NCBI RefSeq assembly: GCF_000400715.1
Contig: NZ_KE007346.1
Coordinates: 364,535-428,534, forward strand
Reading direction: 5' to 3'
Source of the DNA: Acinetobacter genomosp. 15BJ
GTDB lineage: Bacteria; Pseudomonadota; Gammaproteobacteria; Pseudomonadales; Moraxellaceae
DNA: 64,000 nt
Part shown: positions 37,495 through 46,541 of the stretch, one piece after another
Layout of the letters: every line of letters begins with the position of its first letter
How positions within the stretch are numbered: the first letter of the stretch is position 1
Made by a program: the position numbers and the translations under genes
The notes under the pieces: model-generated
The model's database searches: none
What the model saw: only the letters and a program-made list of their open reading frames with translations
What the model was told of the DNA's origin: nothing

Positions 37495-38400
37495 ATGTAC
37501 GCGCCAGTGGAATCCAACCAAGGATTTAATTTCAAGCCAGAACTTCCGACAAGTTCAGCGTATTATCGCCTGTTGAAAAAGCTTCGTCGTCAGGTTGGGC
37601 ATGCAATTCGTGATTACAACATGATCGAAGATGGTGATAAGGTCATGGTTTGTGTGTCTGGTGGTAAAGACAGCTATACCTTATTGGATATCTTGTTGCA
37701 GTTTAAACGGATTGCACCCATCAATTTTGATGTTGTGGCTGTGAATCTGGATCAAAAGCAACCTGGCTTTCCAGAAGATATCTTGCCGCGCTATATGGAA
37801 GAGAACAATATTCCATATTACATCCTTGAAAAAGATACTTACACTATTACCAAGCGTTTAACACCTGAAGGCAAGACCTACTGCGCAGTATGCTCTCGTT
37901 TACGCCGTGGTTCACTGTATGGCTTCGCTCAAGAAATTGGTGCAACCAAGGTTGCATTGGGCCATCACCGTGATGACATCATGGCGACCTTCTTTTTGAA
38001 CTTATTCCATGGTGGTAGTTTAAAGGCGATGCCGCCAAAATTACTTTCATCGGATAAAAAGAATATCCTGATTCGTCCTTTGGCTTATGTCGAAGAGAAA
38101 GACATTATCAAATATGCAGATTTACGCCAGTTCCCGATTATTCCGTGTAATTTGTGTGGCTCACAAGAAAATTTACAACGTGCCATTATTAATGACATGT
38201 TGCGTGAATGGGATAAGCAGCATCCAAAACGTTTACACAGTATTTTTGGTGCCTTACAGAATGTGTCTCCATCGCAACTGGCGGATCGTGAGTTATTCGA
38301 TTTTGAAGCGTTGGATGCTCAGCGTGAGTTTGATATGAAAGACCCAGAAGAGTTGAAAAATCGCTTAGATGTGGTCAATCTCAGTTTTGCTGCTGAGTAA
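37495..38400 (+). CDS. ttcA: tRNA 2-thiocytidine biosynthesis protein TtcA
   Basis: 301 residues. PP-loop SGGKDS (55-60) binds ATP. Cys130 and Cys133 ([12 protein letters not shown]) plus Cys218 (PCNLC) match the TtcA iron-sulfur ligands. It thiolates C32 of certain tRNAs (Arg, Ser). Monocistronic with a terminator 17 bases after the stop. Confidence 0.96.
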   Translation: MYAPVESNQGFNFKPELPTSSAYYRLLKKLRRQVGHAIRDYNMIEDGDKVMVCVSGGKDSYTLLDILLQFKRIAPINFDVVAVNLDQKQPGFPEDILPRYMEENNIPYYILEKDTYTITKRLTPEGKTYCAVCSRLRRGSLYGFAQEIGATKVALGHHRDDIMATFFLNLFHGGSLKAMPPKLLSSDKKNILIRPLAYVEEKDIIKYADLRQFPIIPCNLCGSQENLQRAIINDMLREWDKQHPKRLHSIFGALQNVSPSQLADRELFDFEALDAQREFDMKDPEELKNRLDVVNLSFAAE

Positions 38401-38416
38401 AGTGTAAAAGTTTTTG

Positions 38417-38444
38417 AAAAGGTACTTGTTAAGTACCTTTTTTT
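38417..38444 (+). terminator. Terminator of ttcA
   Basis: AAAAGGTACTT, GTT loop, AAGTACCTTTTTTT. Confidence 0.93.
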
Positions 38445-38595
38445 ATAAAAAATTTAAAAATTGAATCACGCGTACAAAAAATCATAGCCTAAAATAAAAA
38501 TTACATGCTATAACAGGGCACGAGCAAATTGCTTCATGAGATGTCGTCTGGATAGATGGCACAAGAAATTGAACAAATACATTTGAGGAATAATC

Positions 38596-38979
38596 ATGGC
38601 TGCATTTTTAACTGATGATTGGTTTGCAACTGTTGAAAAACTTACTGCTGAAGCAGGTGATTTAAACTTGCCACCAGCACTTGCGAATTTAGCGATTAAC
38701 TTGGTTGTAACAGATGCAGCTGGTAATACAGAGTTGGCTTTAGATGCTGGTAAAATCCAAAAGGGTTTATCTTCAAATGCTAAAACAACTTTGAACATGG
38801 ATGCTGAAACTTTACGTAAAGTATTCTTGGAATTTGATATGGCTGCTGCAATGCAAGCATTCATGACTGGTAAAATCAAAGTTCAAGGCGATATGTCTCA
38901 GCTTATGGCTTTACAAACAGCGAAGCCAAGCCAAGAGCAAAAAGATTTATTTAAGAAAGTACTTGAGCTTACTGCTTAA
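38596..38979 (+). CDS. SCP2 sterol-binding domain protein
   Basis: 127 residues. The SCP2 fold is suggested by INLVVTDAAGNTELALDAGK, TTLNMDAETLRKVFLEFDMA and MQAFMTGKIKVQGDMSQLM, the latter matching the family motif for a hydrophobic lipid-binding tunnel. No signal peptide. Bacterial stand-alone SCP2 proteins are presumed lipid carriers. GAGGA precedes the ATG. Confidence 0.9.
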   Translation: MAAFLTDDWFATVEKLTAEAGDLNLPPALANLAINLVVTDAAGNTELALDAGKIQKGLSSNAKTTLNMDAETLRKVFLEFDMAAAMQAFMTGKIKVQGDMSQLMALQTAKPSQEQKDLFKKVLELTA

Positions 38980-38991
38980 TTCTTTCTGAAT

Positions 38992-39022
38992 AAAAAAGCT
39001 TACCCAGAGGTAAGCTTTTTTT
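38992..39022. terminator. Bidirectional terminator between SCP2 gene and mltF
   Basis: AAAAAAGCTTACC, CAGA loop, GGTAAGCTTTTTTT. Confidence 0.94.
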
Positions 39023-39034
39023 ATATCTATTCAG

Positions 39035-40144
39035 TTATACATCAATACGGCTATTGGTTTTGAGATGTTCTAAATAGGTACGAATACGCGTCACATATTG
39101 TACGGCTTGTTTATATCGACCATTTCGTGCTTGGTTACGCTGTAAATAGTCATATAAATTGACCCACTGATTTGGGTCTTTACCTTGTGCACGAATACGT
39201 TTCTGAATCTGGCTGACTGCACCAGGACCCATATTGTATGCAACCAAAGCATACCAATTACGGTCTGGATAAGGCACATTGTCAAATTGATCTAACATGA
39301 GATCAAAATATTTCGCACCACCTTGAATACTTTGCAGTGGATCTGAGCGATTACTTACGCCCATCGCTTTGGCTGTGCTGTTGGTCAACATCATTAAACC
39401 ACGTACGCCAGTGGGAGAAACTGAGCTCGGTTTAAGATAAGACTCTTGATAGCCAATTGCTGCGAGTAAGTGCCAATCTAGATTGTATTTAGATGCGCTT
39501 TGTTTAAAGCTTGCCTTATAAATCGGTAAGCGCTGATTCAAATCTCTTTGAATCGTAGACCAAGACTCTGGTTTAACCACATTGCGGTTATAGAATGAGG
39601 CCAATTGCTGGGTTGTACCCGATTGCTTACTTTGACAGATAAAACCACTCGCCGTGAGTGTGAGGGGATCATCAGCTTGCTTAAACACCCAGTTTAACTG
39701 AGGATTTAAACCATTTTTGCTTAAGCTTGCTTGATCGCCACAACTTGCCGAAAATGAAACCAGTTGTTTATTTTCAATCGCAGCCAGATTGGCTGTTGTC
39801 ATGGCAATGTTCGCTTTACCTTGAGCAACCCATTTCAATGCCGTGGCATTGTCTGGAACGGTTTTGAAATCAAGCTTTACATTTAAGCTTTGTGCATAGT
39901 TACGCACTAAGTCATAACCAAAACCATGTTGGAATTGGCCGTCTTTAAAGACTGTGGTTGGACTTTCAACTGCAACTACAGTTAAAACGTTGGTATTCAC
40001 AACCGTATTGTATTGATGTGATTTTTCAGCATTCAAGCTATTGAAAGGAAGGATTGCAGCTCCTAACGCTAAAGCTTGAAAAGGTCGTTTGGAAGATAAA
40101 GAGTTAAGGCTAGGCCTCGACCCAGAACTTGAATTACTGTGCAT
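39035..40144 (-). CDS. mltF: MltF-like membrane-bound lytic transglycosylase
   Basis: 369 residues, shorter than E. coli MltF (about 518). An N-terminal periplasmic solute-binding (SBP_bac_3-like) domain (LTVVAVESPTTVF, HGFGYDLVRNYA) precedes a C-terminal SLT domain with catalytic Glu234 in AAIGYQESYLKPSSVSPTGV and AYNMGPGAVSQIQ. The shortening is in the solute-binding half. The N-terminus is Ser/Asn-rich with a hydrophobic stretch (FQALALGAAILPFNSLNA). It cleaves peptidoglycan at the outer membrane. Confidence 0.88.
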   Translation of the reverse strand: MHSNSSSGSRPSLNSLSSKRPFQALALGAAILPFNSLNAEKSHQYNTVVNTNVLTVVAVESPTTVFKDGQFQHGFGYDLVRNYAQSLNVKLDFKTVPDNATALKWVAQGKANIAMTTANLAAIENKQLVSFSASCGDQASLSKNGLNPQLNWVFKQADDPLTLTASGFICQSKQSGTTQQLASFYNRNVVKPESWSTIQRDLNQRLPIYKASFKQSASKYNLDWHLLAAIGYQESYLKPSSVSPTGVRGLMMLTNSTAKAMGVSNRSDPLQSIQGGAKYFDLMLDQFDNVPYPDRNWYALVAYNMGPGAVSQIQKRIRAQGKDPNQWVNLYDYLQRNQARNGRYKQAVQYVTRIRTYLEHLKTNSRIDV

Positions 40145-40518
40145 GTTGTCTCCGCTACAGGTAATTTATGCCCAAAAAGTTCAGCAAAACACTGCCTTAA
40201 CTTTTAAAAGTTGATAAATTCAATAAGGGTGGGCAAGTCATGAACGTCATTCAGTAATGACATTGAGTTAAAGGGAAAGATGGTGCAAATGTTTCACAAC
40301 ATTTACAAAGTGTATAAAAAATAAACAAAAACAAACTTAGGGGCGCATATTAAGCGGCAAAACCAAGAATGTCAAATTTTGCACAATAAAAAATTGAGAG
40401 TTACATCACAAACCTATGATTTGGAAAAGAATAAAATTTATACACTTTAGTCGTGGCGAAATAAGGCATACAATGCAAAAACTTGTAAATGGACTGTTGT
40501 ATTAACGTATTTGGGCTT
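40145..40518. other. Intergenic region between mltF and greB
   Basis: AT-rich divergent-promoter region. Short palindromes are CTTTTAAAAG (40201-40210) and GTCATT-CAGT-AATGAC (40246-40261). No gene or known RNA motif was recognised. Confidence 0.45.
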
Positions 40519-41007
40519 ATGAAATCGAATTTAATTACGCGTACTGGACATGATTTATTGGTCGCTGAGCTAAAAAAGCTTTGGCATGACGAACGTCCTG
40601 AAATCACTAAAAAAGTAAACTGGGCGGCAAGCCTTGGCGATCGCTCCGAAAATGCTGATTATCAATATAATAAACAAATACTTAGAAAAATAGATCGTCG
40701 GGTTCGCTACTTAGGAAAACGTTTAGAAGAATTAAAAATTGTCGATTATGTGCCTGAGCAGGAGGGAAAAGTCTACTTTGGTGCTTGGGTTGAAATAGAA
40801 AATGATGCAGGGGAGCAAAAAAAATTGCGTCTCGTGGGTGTCGACGAAATCTATGATCACCATCCACAACATATTTCGATTGAGTCACCCATGGCTCGAG
40901 CTTTACTGGGTAAACAAGTGGATGATGAAGTTGAAGTACATACTCCATTGGGCAAAAAACTGTGGTATATCAACTCAATTCGCTATGAAAAACTTGAAAA
41001 TGTTTAA
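40519..41007 (+). CDS. greB: Transcription elongation factor GreB
   Basis: 162 residues from ATG 40519, close to the normal 158; an ATG ten codons earlier is in frame but unnecessary. Coiled-coil tip NWAASLGDRSENADYQYNKQ carries the catalytic acidic pair. ESPMARALLGKQVDDEVEVH is the GreB version of the C-terminal domain. It rescues backtracked polymerase with longer RNA ends than GreA (greA is at 11043). Confidence 0.95.
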   Translation: MKSNLITRTGHDLLVAELKKLWHDERPEITKKVNWAASLGDRSENADYQYNKQILRKIDRRVRYLGKRLEELKIVDYVPEQEGKVYFGAWVEIENDAGEQKKLRLVGVDEIYDHHPQHISIESPMARALLGKQVDDEVEVHTPLGKKLWYINSIRYEKLENV

Positions 41008-41103
41008 AATTACAGGGTGTTGATTTTATTTTGAGCGGTTGATGCATTATTTTGAATAAAAGATTTGCCAAGTTGAACTTTTATTTATATGATAGCCGCC
41101 ATT

Positions 41104-41193
41104 GGAAGCGTGGCAGAGCGGTTTAATGCACCGGTCTTGAAAACCGACGAGGGTGTGAGTCCTCCGTGAGTTCGAATCTCACCGCTTCCGCCA
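41104..41193 (+). tRNA. tRNA-Ser(TGA)
   Basis: 90 bases. Acceptor stem GGAAGCG / CGCTTCC, discriminator G (41190) and encoded CCA (41191-41193), long variable arm (GACGAGGGTGTGAGTCCTCC region) and T arm GTGAGTTCGAATCTCAC. Anticodon TGA at 41138-41140 reads UCA-type serine codons. A tyrosine integrase gene starts 171 bases downstream, so the 3' end of this tRNA is the likely attachment site. Confidence 0.97.
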
Positions 41194-41312
41194 CATTGAA
41201 GTTTCTGACACTGTTTAACACTATATAAGTAATTGACTTATAAGGTTAAAGTTAGAAACAAACGATATAGCAGGCTATGACACAGTACGTCAATGAGCGG
41301 TTATAAAGTAGT

Positions 41313-41352
41313 AAAAAATGCAGTAAGATAATCTCTTACTGCATTTTTTTTT
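41313..41352 (+). terminator. Terminator between tRNA-Ser and integrase
   Basis: ATGCAGTAAGA / TCTTACTGCAT stem with a five-base loop and a long T-run. It should insulate the integrase from tRNA transcription. Confidence 0.88.
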
Positions 41353-41363
41353 GTTTATACGCT

Positions 41364-42587
41364 ATGACTGCACGTGGAATTAATAAACTGACTGCTTTAC
41401 AGGTTAAAAAAGCCAAAGCGAACCCTGATAAAATGTATAAGCTTCCAGATGGAGGTAATCTTTATTTACGTATCGATTCGAATGGCAGCAAATACTGGAT
41501 ATTTAACTATACCCGTCCCTATATCGCAAAACGCAATGATTTGTCTTTAGGTACTTATCCTGAAGTGACGCTCGAAGAAGCACGTACAGTTCGTGATGAA
41601 TACAAGAAATTAATCAAGCAGGGCATTGATCCAGCCACAGTACGTTTAGAAACCAAAAATCAAAAACAGAAAGAAGCTGAGCATACCTTTCGTGTGGTCA
41701 GTACAGAGTGGCTTAAAAAGAGAGAACTAGAAGGCAAACAAGATGAAGAAACCTTACGCCGATTAAATCATGATGCTTATCCTTACATTGGTGAGATGAG
41801 CTTTCCGCAACTGACTGTAGACGTATTAGAAGTCAAAGTATTCCAACGAATTATTGATCGTGAAGCTTTATCTGTTGCTAAACGATTAAAGTCAGATTTA
41901 AATCAAATCTTTAAATCAGCACGAAAAAAGAAACTGATTCAATACAACCCAATAGAAGATATTGATTTGCCTAATCCTCAAGGAGGAAATTTTGCAGCGG
42001 TAACTGAAGAACAAGACCTCACACCGATGCTGAATAAAATCTGGAATTATTCAAAATTACATGCACGTTGCTTGATCACCACTCAAGTTGCCTTAAAGTT
42101 ATCAGTCTTGACCTTTCAACGACCCGGAGAAATCCGTAAGCTTAAAAAGGCTTATTACTATCCAGAAGAGCGCTGCTTTAAATTCATTACCAGTAAAACC
42201 AAACAACAGCATGTGGTTCCTTTGTCCGATCAAGCATTTGAATTGGTGCAGTCAATCATTGATCTGCATCCACACAGTGAATATCTATTTGTTGGACGTG
42301 ATGCAAAAACTTATCTATCAGACAATACGATTAATACGGCATTGAAACGCTTGGGCTATGGGGGTAAACAGACGGCACATGGCTTAAGAGCTACAGCACG
42401 AACCATGTTGGATGAAATATTGGAACAGCGTGTAGATTATATTGAGCACCAATTAGCACATAAGGTGAAAGACAACAATGGTACAGCCTACAACCGCACC
42501 AAATTCCTAAACAATCGTCGAGAGATGATGCAGGAGTGGGCGGATTATTTGGAATCTCTGCTAGATGTTTCAGCACAGAGTTTGTAA
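41364..42587 (+). CDS. int: Tyrosine-type site-specific integrase (P4-like)
   Basis: 407 residues. The N-terminal DUF4102/arm-binding domain is visible (LPDGGNLYLRIDSNGSKYWI, then YTRPYIAKRNDLSLGTYPEV). The core has LTFQRPGEIR (first Arg), HGLRATARTML (His339, Arg342), and the nucleophile Tyr376 in NNGTAYNRTKF. The P4-type class targets tRNA 3' ends, consistent with the adjacent tRNA-Ser. A terminator precedes it and the convergent alpA follows. Confidence 0.95.
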   Translation: MTARGINKLTALQVKKAKANPDKMYKLPDGGNLYLRIDSNGSKYWIFNYTRPYIAKRNDLSLGTYPEVTLEEARTVRDEYKKLIKQGIDPATVRLETKNQKQKEAEHTFRVVSTEWLKKRELEGKQDEETLRRLNHDAYPYIGEMSFPQLTVDVLEVKVFQRIIDREALSVAKRLKSDLNQIFKSARKKKLIQYNPIEDIDLPNPQGGNFAAVTEEQDLTPMLNKIWNYSKLHARCLITTQVALKLSVLTFQRPGEIRKLKKAYYYPEERCFKFITSKTKQQHVVPLSDQAFELVQSIIDLHPHSEYLFVGRDAKTYLSDNTINTALKRLGYGGKQTAHGLRATARTMLDEILEQRVDYIEHQLAHKVKDNNGTAYNRTKFLNNRREMMQEWADYLESLLDVSAQSL

Positions 42588-42618
42588 AAAGATTTGATCT
42601 CATACAAATAAAAGAATA

Positions 42619-42642
42619 AAAAAGCCTGTCTATGACAGGCAT
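42619..42642 (-). terminator. Terminator of alpA-like gene
   Basis: GCCTGTC, TAT loop, GACAGGC; the T-run is on the minus strand (A-run 42617-42623), with some use for the integrase as well. Confidence 0.8.
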
Positions 42643-42650
42643 TTAAGCTT

Positions 42651-42917
42651 TTATGCAACTTTGGGTACTTTCTGTTCAAGCCAACCATTAATTTGACTTT
42701 CAGCCCAAGTGGGCATACTTGCCGTTAAATAAGTCGGTTCAGGAAAATCACCTCGACGGATCATTTTCCAAAAGGTAGATTCTGCAATATTTAATAGCCC
42801 CTTTGTTGCAGGCTTATACGATAATCGACGATGGCGACCACCACGATCGATATAATCCTTGGCTGTACGCTCAGGATAATTGACTAAATCTTTAACACGA
42901 TAACGGTGTTCTAGCAT
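42651..42917 (-). CDS. AlpA-family excisionase/transcriptional regulator
   Basis: 88 residues. The helix-turn-helix part NIAESTFWKMIRRGDFPEPT plus the C-terminal WAESQINGWLEQKV is the AlpA/MerR-like phage regulator pattern. The N-terminal extension (RVKDLVNYPERTAKDYIDRG) is longer than in compact AlpA. By analogy with P4 and CP4-57 it would regulate integrase or excision. It is convergent with int. Confidence 0.85.
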   Translation of the reverse strand: MLEHRYRVKDLVNYPERTAKDYIDRGGRHRRLSYKPATKGLLNIAESTFWKMIRRGDFPEPTYLTASMPTWAESQINGWLEQKVPKVA

Positions 42918-43109
42918 GGCATATGCTCCCAGAAATTAATTTGTATTTAAGTCAAGAATCTCATTCACTGGATCCTATCTGACTCGCTATGCCACAATCA
43001 TATTGATTCATATTAAGGATTAAAATAATACTGGTAAAGTAAAGAATTACTGCACTATAATGATATAAAATATATTTGATAAATAATAAATAATTGGAAT
43101 GTTTGGTTT

Positions 43110-44012
43110 ATGGCTTATGTTGAACAAGAAGAGTTACGTGTCTTCGTATTTGAAGTGTGCCAAGGCTTTCTTAACTACTGTACAAAATCAAAATATGAGC
43201 ATGAAATTGAAGCGCCTGATCGAGACGAACTAAATCTCAATGCATTGCTAGAAATCCGCAGTTTTTCCAACGTGGATGAAGTTCAAACAATCATTCAACT
43301 TATGCAACAGCCGATTACGGTTCAAAGATATAACACAATTTATTCAAGCCATGACTTTTTTGAGGTTTTAGATGGGCTTGTTAACTTAATAGACGAACTG
43401 GAACAACTTACTGATAAACAGATCAAAATACAGTACAAAAGTATACTGAGTAAGTATGCCAGTATGAATGTTGATATTTTATATAGCCGAAAAATTCATA
43501 CAAGGATTCGAGGGATTCGTGGAGCACAGAAACGCTATCAAGATGTGCTCTATAAAAAGCATCAAGTTATTTTTGATTTTATGTTGAATAAAGCCAAAGA
43601 GCAGGGGAAATGGCAAAACTTGAACGCTGCTGTAGATAGTGTTTTATCTGAATTAGATATTCTCCTAAAGCAATTTGACAAGGAATGGATTGCAACACAA
43701 TTAGCAGAAAAAACTAAAAATCTAGTAAAACTCCAGCAAGAGTTTGATCACTTTAAACAGAATCTTCCACGTTATAAACTTGGCTCAGCCAAAATAATGA
43801 CAGCCACTCGGGCACAAACCTATACCAATAAAATTAGAGAAATCCGTGTCGAATGTAGTGAACTAAACAAAGCCTTAAATATGCAAGATCCATCAATATT
43901 GCTAAAAAAACAACTTCCGTTCAATACAGCCTATCAGCCAGAAGTCATCAAAAACTTGTTAAGAAAAGAAACTGATCTGCTGGCAAAGATCCTGAAAAAA
44001 CCACAAAAATAA
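43110..44012 (+). CDS. Hypothetical coiled-coil protein
   Basis: 300 residues; no family recognised. Almost wholly helical and charged, with a long coiled coil around residues 150-250 (LDILLKQFDKEWIATQLAEK, VKLQQEFDHFKQNLP). No signal peptide, catalytic motif or cysteine cluster. It lies within the island with low GC and its own ribosome binding site; a structural or DNA-associated role is a guess. Confidence 0.65.
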   Translation: MAYVEQEELRVFVFEVCQGFLNYCTKSKYEHEIEAPDRDELNLNALLEIRSFSNVDEVQTIIQLMQQPITVQRYNTIYSSHDFFEVLDGLVNLIDELEQLTDKQIKIQYKSILSKYASMNVDILYSRKIHTRIRGIRGAQKRYQDVLYKKHQVIFDFMLNKAKEQGKWQNLNAAVDSVLSELDILLKQFDKEWIATQLAEKTKNLVKLQQEFDHFKQNLPRYKLGSAKIMTATRAQTYTNKIREIRVECSELNKALNMQDPSILLKKQLPFNTAYQPEVIKNLLRKETDLLAKILKKPQK

Positions 44013-44035
44013 TACTTTTGAGGAAAAAATATCTT

Positions 44036-44977
44036 TTAGTATTTCTTGGGTTTCCCCTCAGCATCAGTCATGCATTCGGTGTAAACTTTATCAATGACAA
44101 AATCTAATACATCTGGAATAGATTTATTGAAATACTCTGCTAAGTTTTTTAATTGTTCATGTCTATTTTTAGTTAATGGGAGATGGTGAGGCTTTTTAAT
44201 TTTACCAGAATCTCTATATTTTTTTTGAGACCACGTTTTTTTCATGTTATTCAAAAATAATTGTTTGGCATCAGAGTTTTTTAAGAAACCCATAAAGTCA
44301 AGAGAAGCAAGAACATAAAAATAACGATGTAAAGATTCTGTTGGCTGGTTAGGTAAAAAAACTAAGTTATTTGTTTTTTTTAGATAGTCCCAAGCCCAAC
44401 TCACCTGTTCAATGTTTTTATCATTTAGCCATTTAATATCCTTATCTTTACTTTCGAAATTAGCCCAAAGCGATTTTATTTGATTTATTTGGTTTATTTT
44501 TAAATCCTTACTTAAATTTATACTATCAATTAATTCTATAAGGTAGTTGCGATCATTAGTTTGAATTAAATTAAATACATATAAATTATTCATTTTAATT
44601 AATGTATTGATGGTAAATATTATCATTCTTTCGCTTGAGGTTTTAATCCATGCTAAGTCTTTTTCATTAATTAAGAAATTGTCTTTTTCCCTAAGTGTTC
44701 TCTCTAGAAAGTACGCTCCATCTCTCTCATTATTGAATAGATTATGTACGATTTTTCTCTTTTCTAAAATAGAGCTAGATTGGACATAAGGGTGATATTG
44801 ATAAAGTTTATTAAAATTCCAAATCCAATTTATATCTCTATCGGTAAAGCCTCGATCATCTTTAAAAGGCTTGGCATCATTTCCTTGGAGCATTTTGTTA
44901 TCACTATGTAGAATCTTTAGTGGAATTATAAGTGAAAAACTAGATATATACGAGAGAAAAATAAGCGTTATACTCAT
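44036..44977 (-). CDS. Hypothetical protein with C-terminal ribbon-helix-helix-like segment
   Basis: 313 residues. An alternative start at 44893 (MLQGNDAKPF) removes a 28-residue hydrophobic leader, which may be real (a TM anchor) or just upstream DNA. The C-terminus LPLTKNRHEQLKNLAEYFNK followed by SIPDVLDFVIDKVYTE resembles a CopG/Arc-type ribbon-helix-helix. Residues 100-200 are Asn/Lys-rich helices of very low GC. It may be a plasmid-type control or partition accessory protein, on weak grounds. Confidence 0.55.
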   Translation of the reverse strand: MSITLIFLSYISSFSLIIPLKILHSDNKMLQGNDAKPFKDDRGFTDRDINWIWNFNKLYQYHPYVQSSSILEKRKIVHNLFNNERDGAYFLERTLREKDNFLINEKDLAWIKTSSERMIIFTINTLIKMNNLYVFNLIQTNDRNYLIELIDSINLSKDLKINQINQIKSLWANFESKDKDIKWLNDKNIEQVSWAWDYLKKTNNLVFLPNQPTESLHRYFYVLASLDFMGFLKNSDAKQLFLNNMKKTWSQKKYRDSGKIKKPHHLPLTKNRHEQLKNLAEYFNKSIPDVLDFVIDKVYTECMTDAEGKPKKY

Positions 44978-45413
44978 GAAATATTAGCGATATATTGAAG
45001 ATTTTAATAGTTTATTAAATATAAAAAACAAATACTTAGTATTTTATGTAATCGAATTTTATGGTTTTAAGTATTGCTTTGTAACAGATAAACTTGTTCT
45101 ATAGGTTTTAGATGAATTGAGAAAGGATGAAGTTGTCTTTTCAGAATTAGGAATGAAAATCCTGACTTAACTTTAGCTTGTTCTAAATTCTAAGAATCTG
45201 CCTATTGACAGGATGAAGAGTTTTAAAATTTGATGTGTGAGACAGGGATTGATTAAATATTGCTTAATCGGTTATTAATATAATGAATATATATATATCA
45301 TTTGTATCTAATTAATATTCTATTAATCTCAATTGATTACATACTATGAGCTTTTAAGTAAAAGATAACTAACTCCCTAGTGATATGAGTTAAACCATCA
45401 CTAGGATATTGAT
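44978..45413. other. AT-rich intergenic region upstream of replication gene
   Basis: About 435 bases, strongly AT-rich, with an ATATATATAT tract near 45289 and a perfect inverted repeat at the right end (listed separately). It may include an origin of replication; no gene is seen. Confidence 0.5.
45376..45405 (+). promoter_or_regulatory. Perfect inverted repeat just upstream of rep, candidate origin or translation-control hairpin
   Basis: CCTAGTGAT (45376-45384) and ATCACTAGG (45397-45405) are exact reverse complements with a 12-base loop. The right arm includes the AGG of the rep ribosome binding site (AGGA 45403-45406, ATG 45414), so an RNA hairpin would hide it. Confidence 0.75.
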
Positions 45414-46385
45414 ATGTGTATATTACCAACAATTGTAAATGAGTCAGAAGTGCTGATTAGGATAGATCAATTTATACAATCAATCAGCATCAAAGAATTT
45501 AATCCACAGCAGTTTAGTTCTGAATTCGTTGAATTATCTTCTTTGTTTAAAACCATATATCAAGTGCATTTAAAGTATAGTATAAGTATTAATGTATTTC
45601 GAAGAATGGTACATGCATTTGATGAATATTTAAGCTCATCATCAATCACCACTATTGATGATTTAAAAGAATTTCAGTTACGTTACCTGACAACCATTGC
45701 TCTAGAGGCTTATCGTGATATTCAAGATGAATTGATATCGTTTAAGTTACAAGAAAATAAAAATAAGAATGGTTTAGAAGAGTATATAAAACAACTGACA
45801 CAGCATTATTCTAAATTGCTGTTTATACGGATAGATTTAAGTATTGAGCTAAAGTATCAACATCAGATTGGTATTGAGCAATTCTATGAATATTTACGTA
45901 CCTTTATAAATCGAATGCAGAATCAAGATACTTGTTTCAAAGACCTACAAGGTTATGCATGGGCGATAGAACAAGGAGGCAAAAAGGGCTACCACTGTCA
46001 TGTGTTACTGATCTATGACGGACATAAGCATCAGAAAGATTTTGGTATGGCGATACAGGTAGGACAGTGTTGGAGTGAAATCACGGCGAACAAAGGGTAT
46101 GTCTTTATCTGTAACGCACCTGAGTACAAGGCGCAATTTCAACAAAAGGGGACATTGGGCATCGGTATGATCCATCGTAATAATCCTCAGCAAGTTGAGA
46201 ATGCGGTCAATGCAGCCATTTATTTAGTGAATCCTGAAAAGGAGAATCAGTATCTGAGAGCTAAAGTGGCTAGAATGAGGAGCTTTGGTAAAGGACAGTA
46301 TGAGATCGAAAAGCGCAGAAGCTGTGTTGCTTCCACTTTATCAGTAGCGAAAGGCTTTAGGTTGTGTACAGATTACTACGATTGA
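45414..46385 (+). CDS. Inovirus Gp2-like replication protein (YagK/YfjJ, HUH-type)
   Basis: 323 residues. The C-terminal half shows GKKGYHCHVLLIYDG, with the H-x-H of HUH endonucleases, and CWSEITANKGYVF. The end NAAIYLVNPEKENQYLRAKV continues the family pattern. The N-terminus is helical and poorly conserved. Such proteins nick the origin of inoviruses and related integrated elements and start rolling-circle replication; the catalytic Tyr was not assigned. Suggests the island once had, or has, an extrachromosomal form. Confidence 0.75.
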   Translation: MCILPTIVNESEVLIRIDQFIQSISIKEFNPQQFSSEFVELSSLFKTIYQVHLKYSISINVFRRMVHAFDEYLSSSSITTIDDLKEFQLRYLTTIALEAYRDIQDELISFKLQENKNKNGLEEYIKQLTQHYSKLLFIRIDLSIELKYQHQIGIEQFYEYLRTFINRMQNQDTCFKDLQGYAWAIEQGGKKGYHCHVLLIYDGHKHQKDFGMAIQVGQCWSEITANKGYVFICNAPEYKAQFQQKGTLGIGMIHRNNPQQVENAVNAAIYLVNPEKENQYLRAKVARMRSFGKGQYEIEKRRSCVASTLSVAKGFRLCTDYYD

Positions 46386-46396
46386 TATGGGAAGGG

Positions 46397-46426
46397 ATGT
46401 GTAATGTATTACAGCATTACACATCT
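46397..46426. terminator. Inverted repeat after replication gene
   Basis: GATGTGTAATG / CATTACACATC, exact 11-bp arms with an eight-base loop, beginning 12 bases after the rep stop. No T-run, so it may be a transcription or DNA-structure signal. Confidence 0.55.
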
Positions 46427-46541
46427 TATGGGGAGTGAATCAATCAAATAAGTGCGATAGAGAGGTTAAATCATCTACTTCAGTTTACAGAAAATTGCAG
46501 TGCTGATCGATGCTAAATGTTGAATGGCAGAAATTAGAAAA

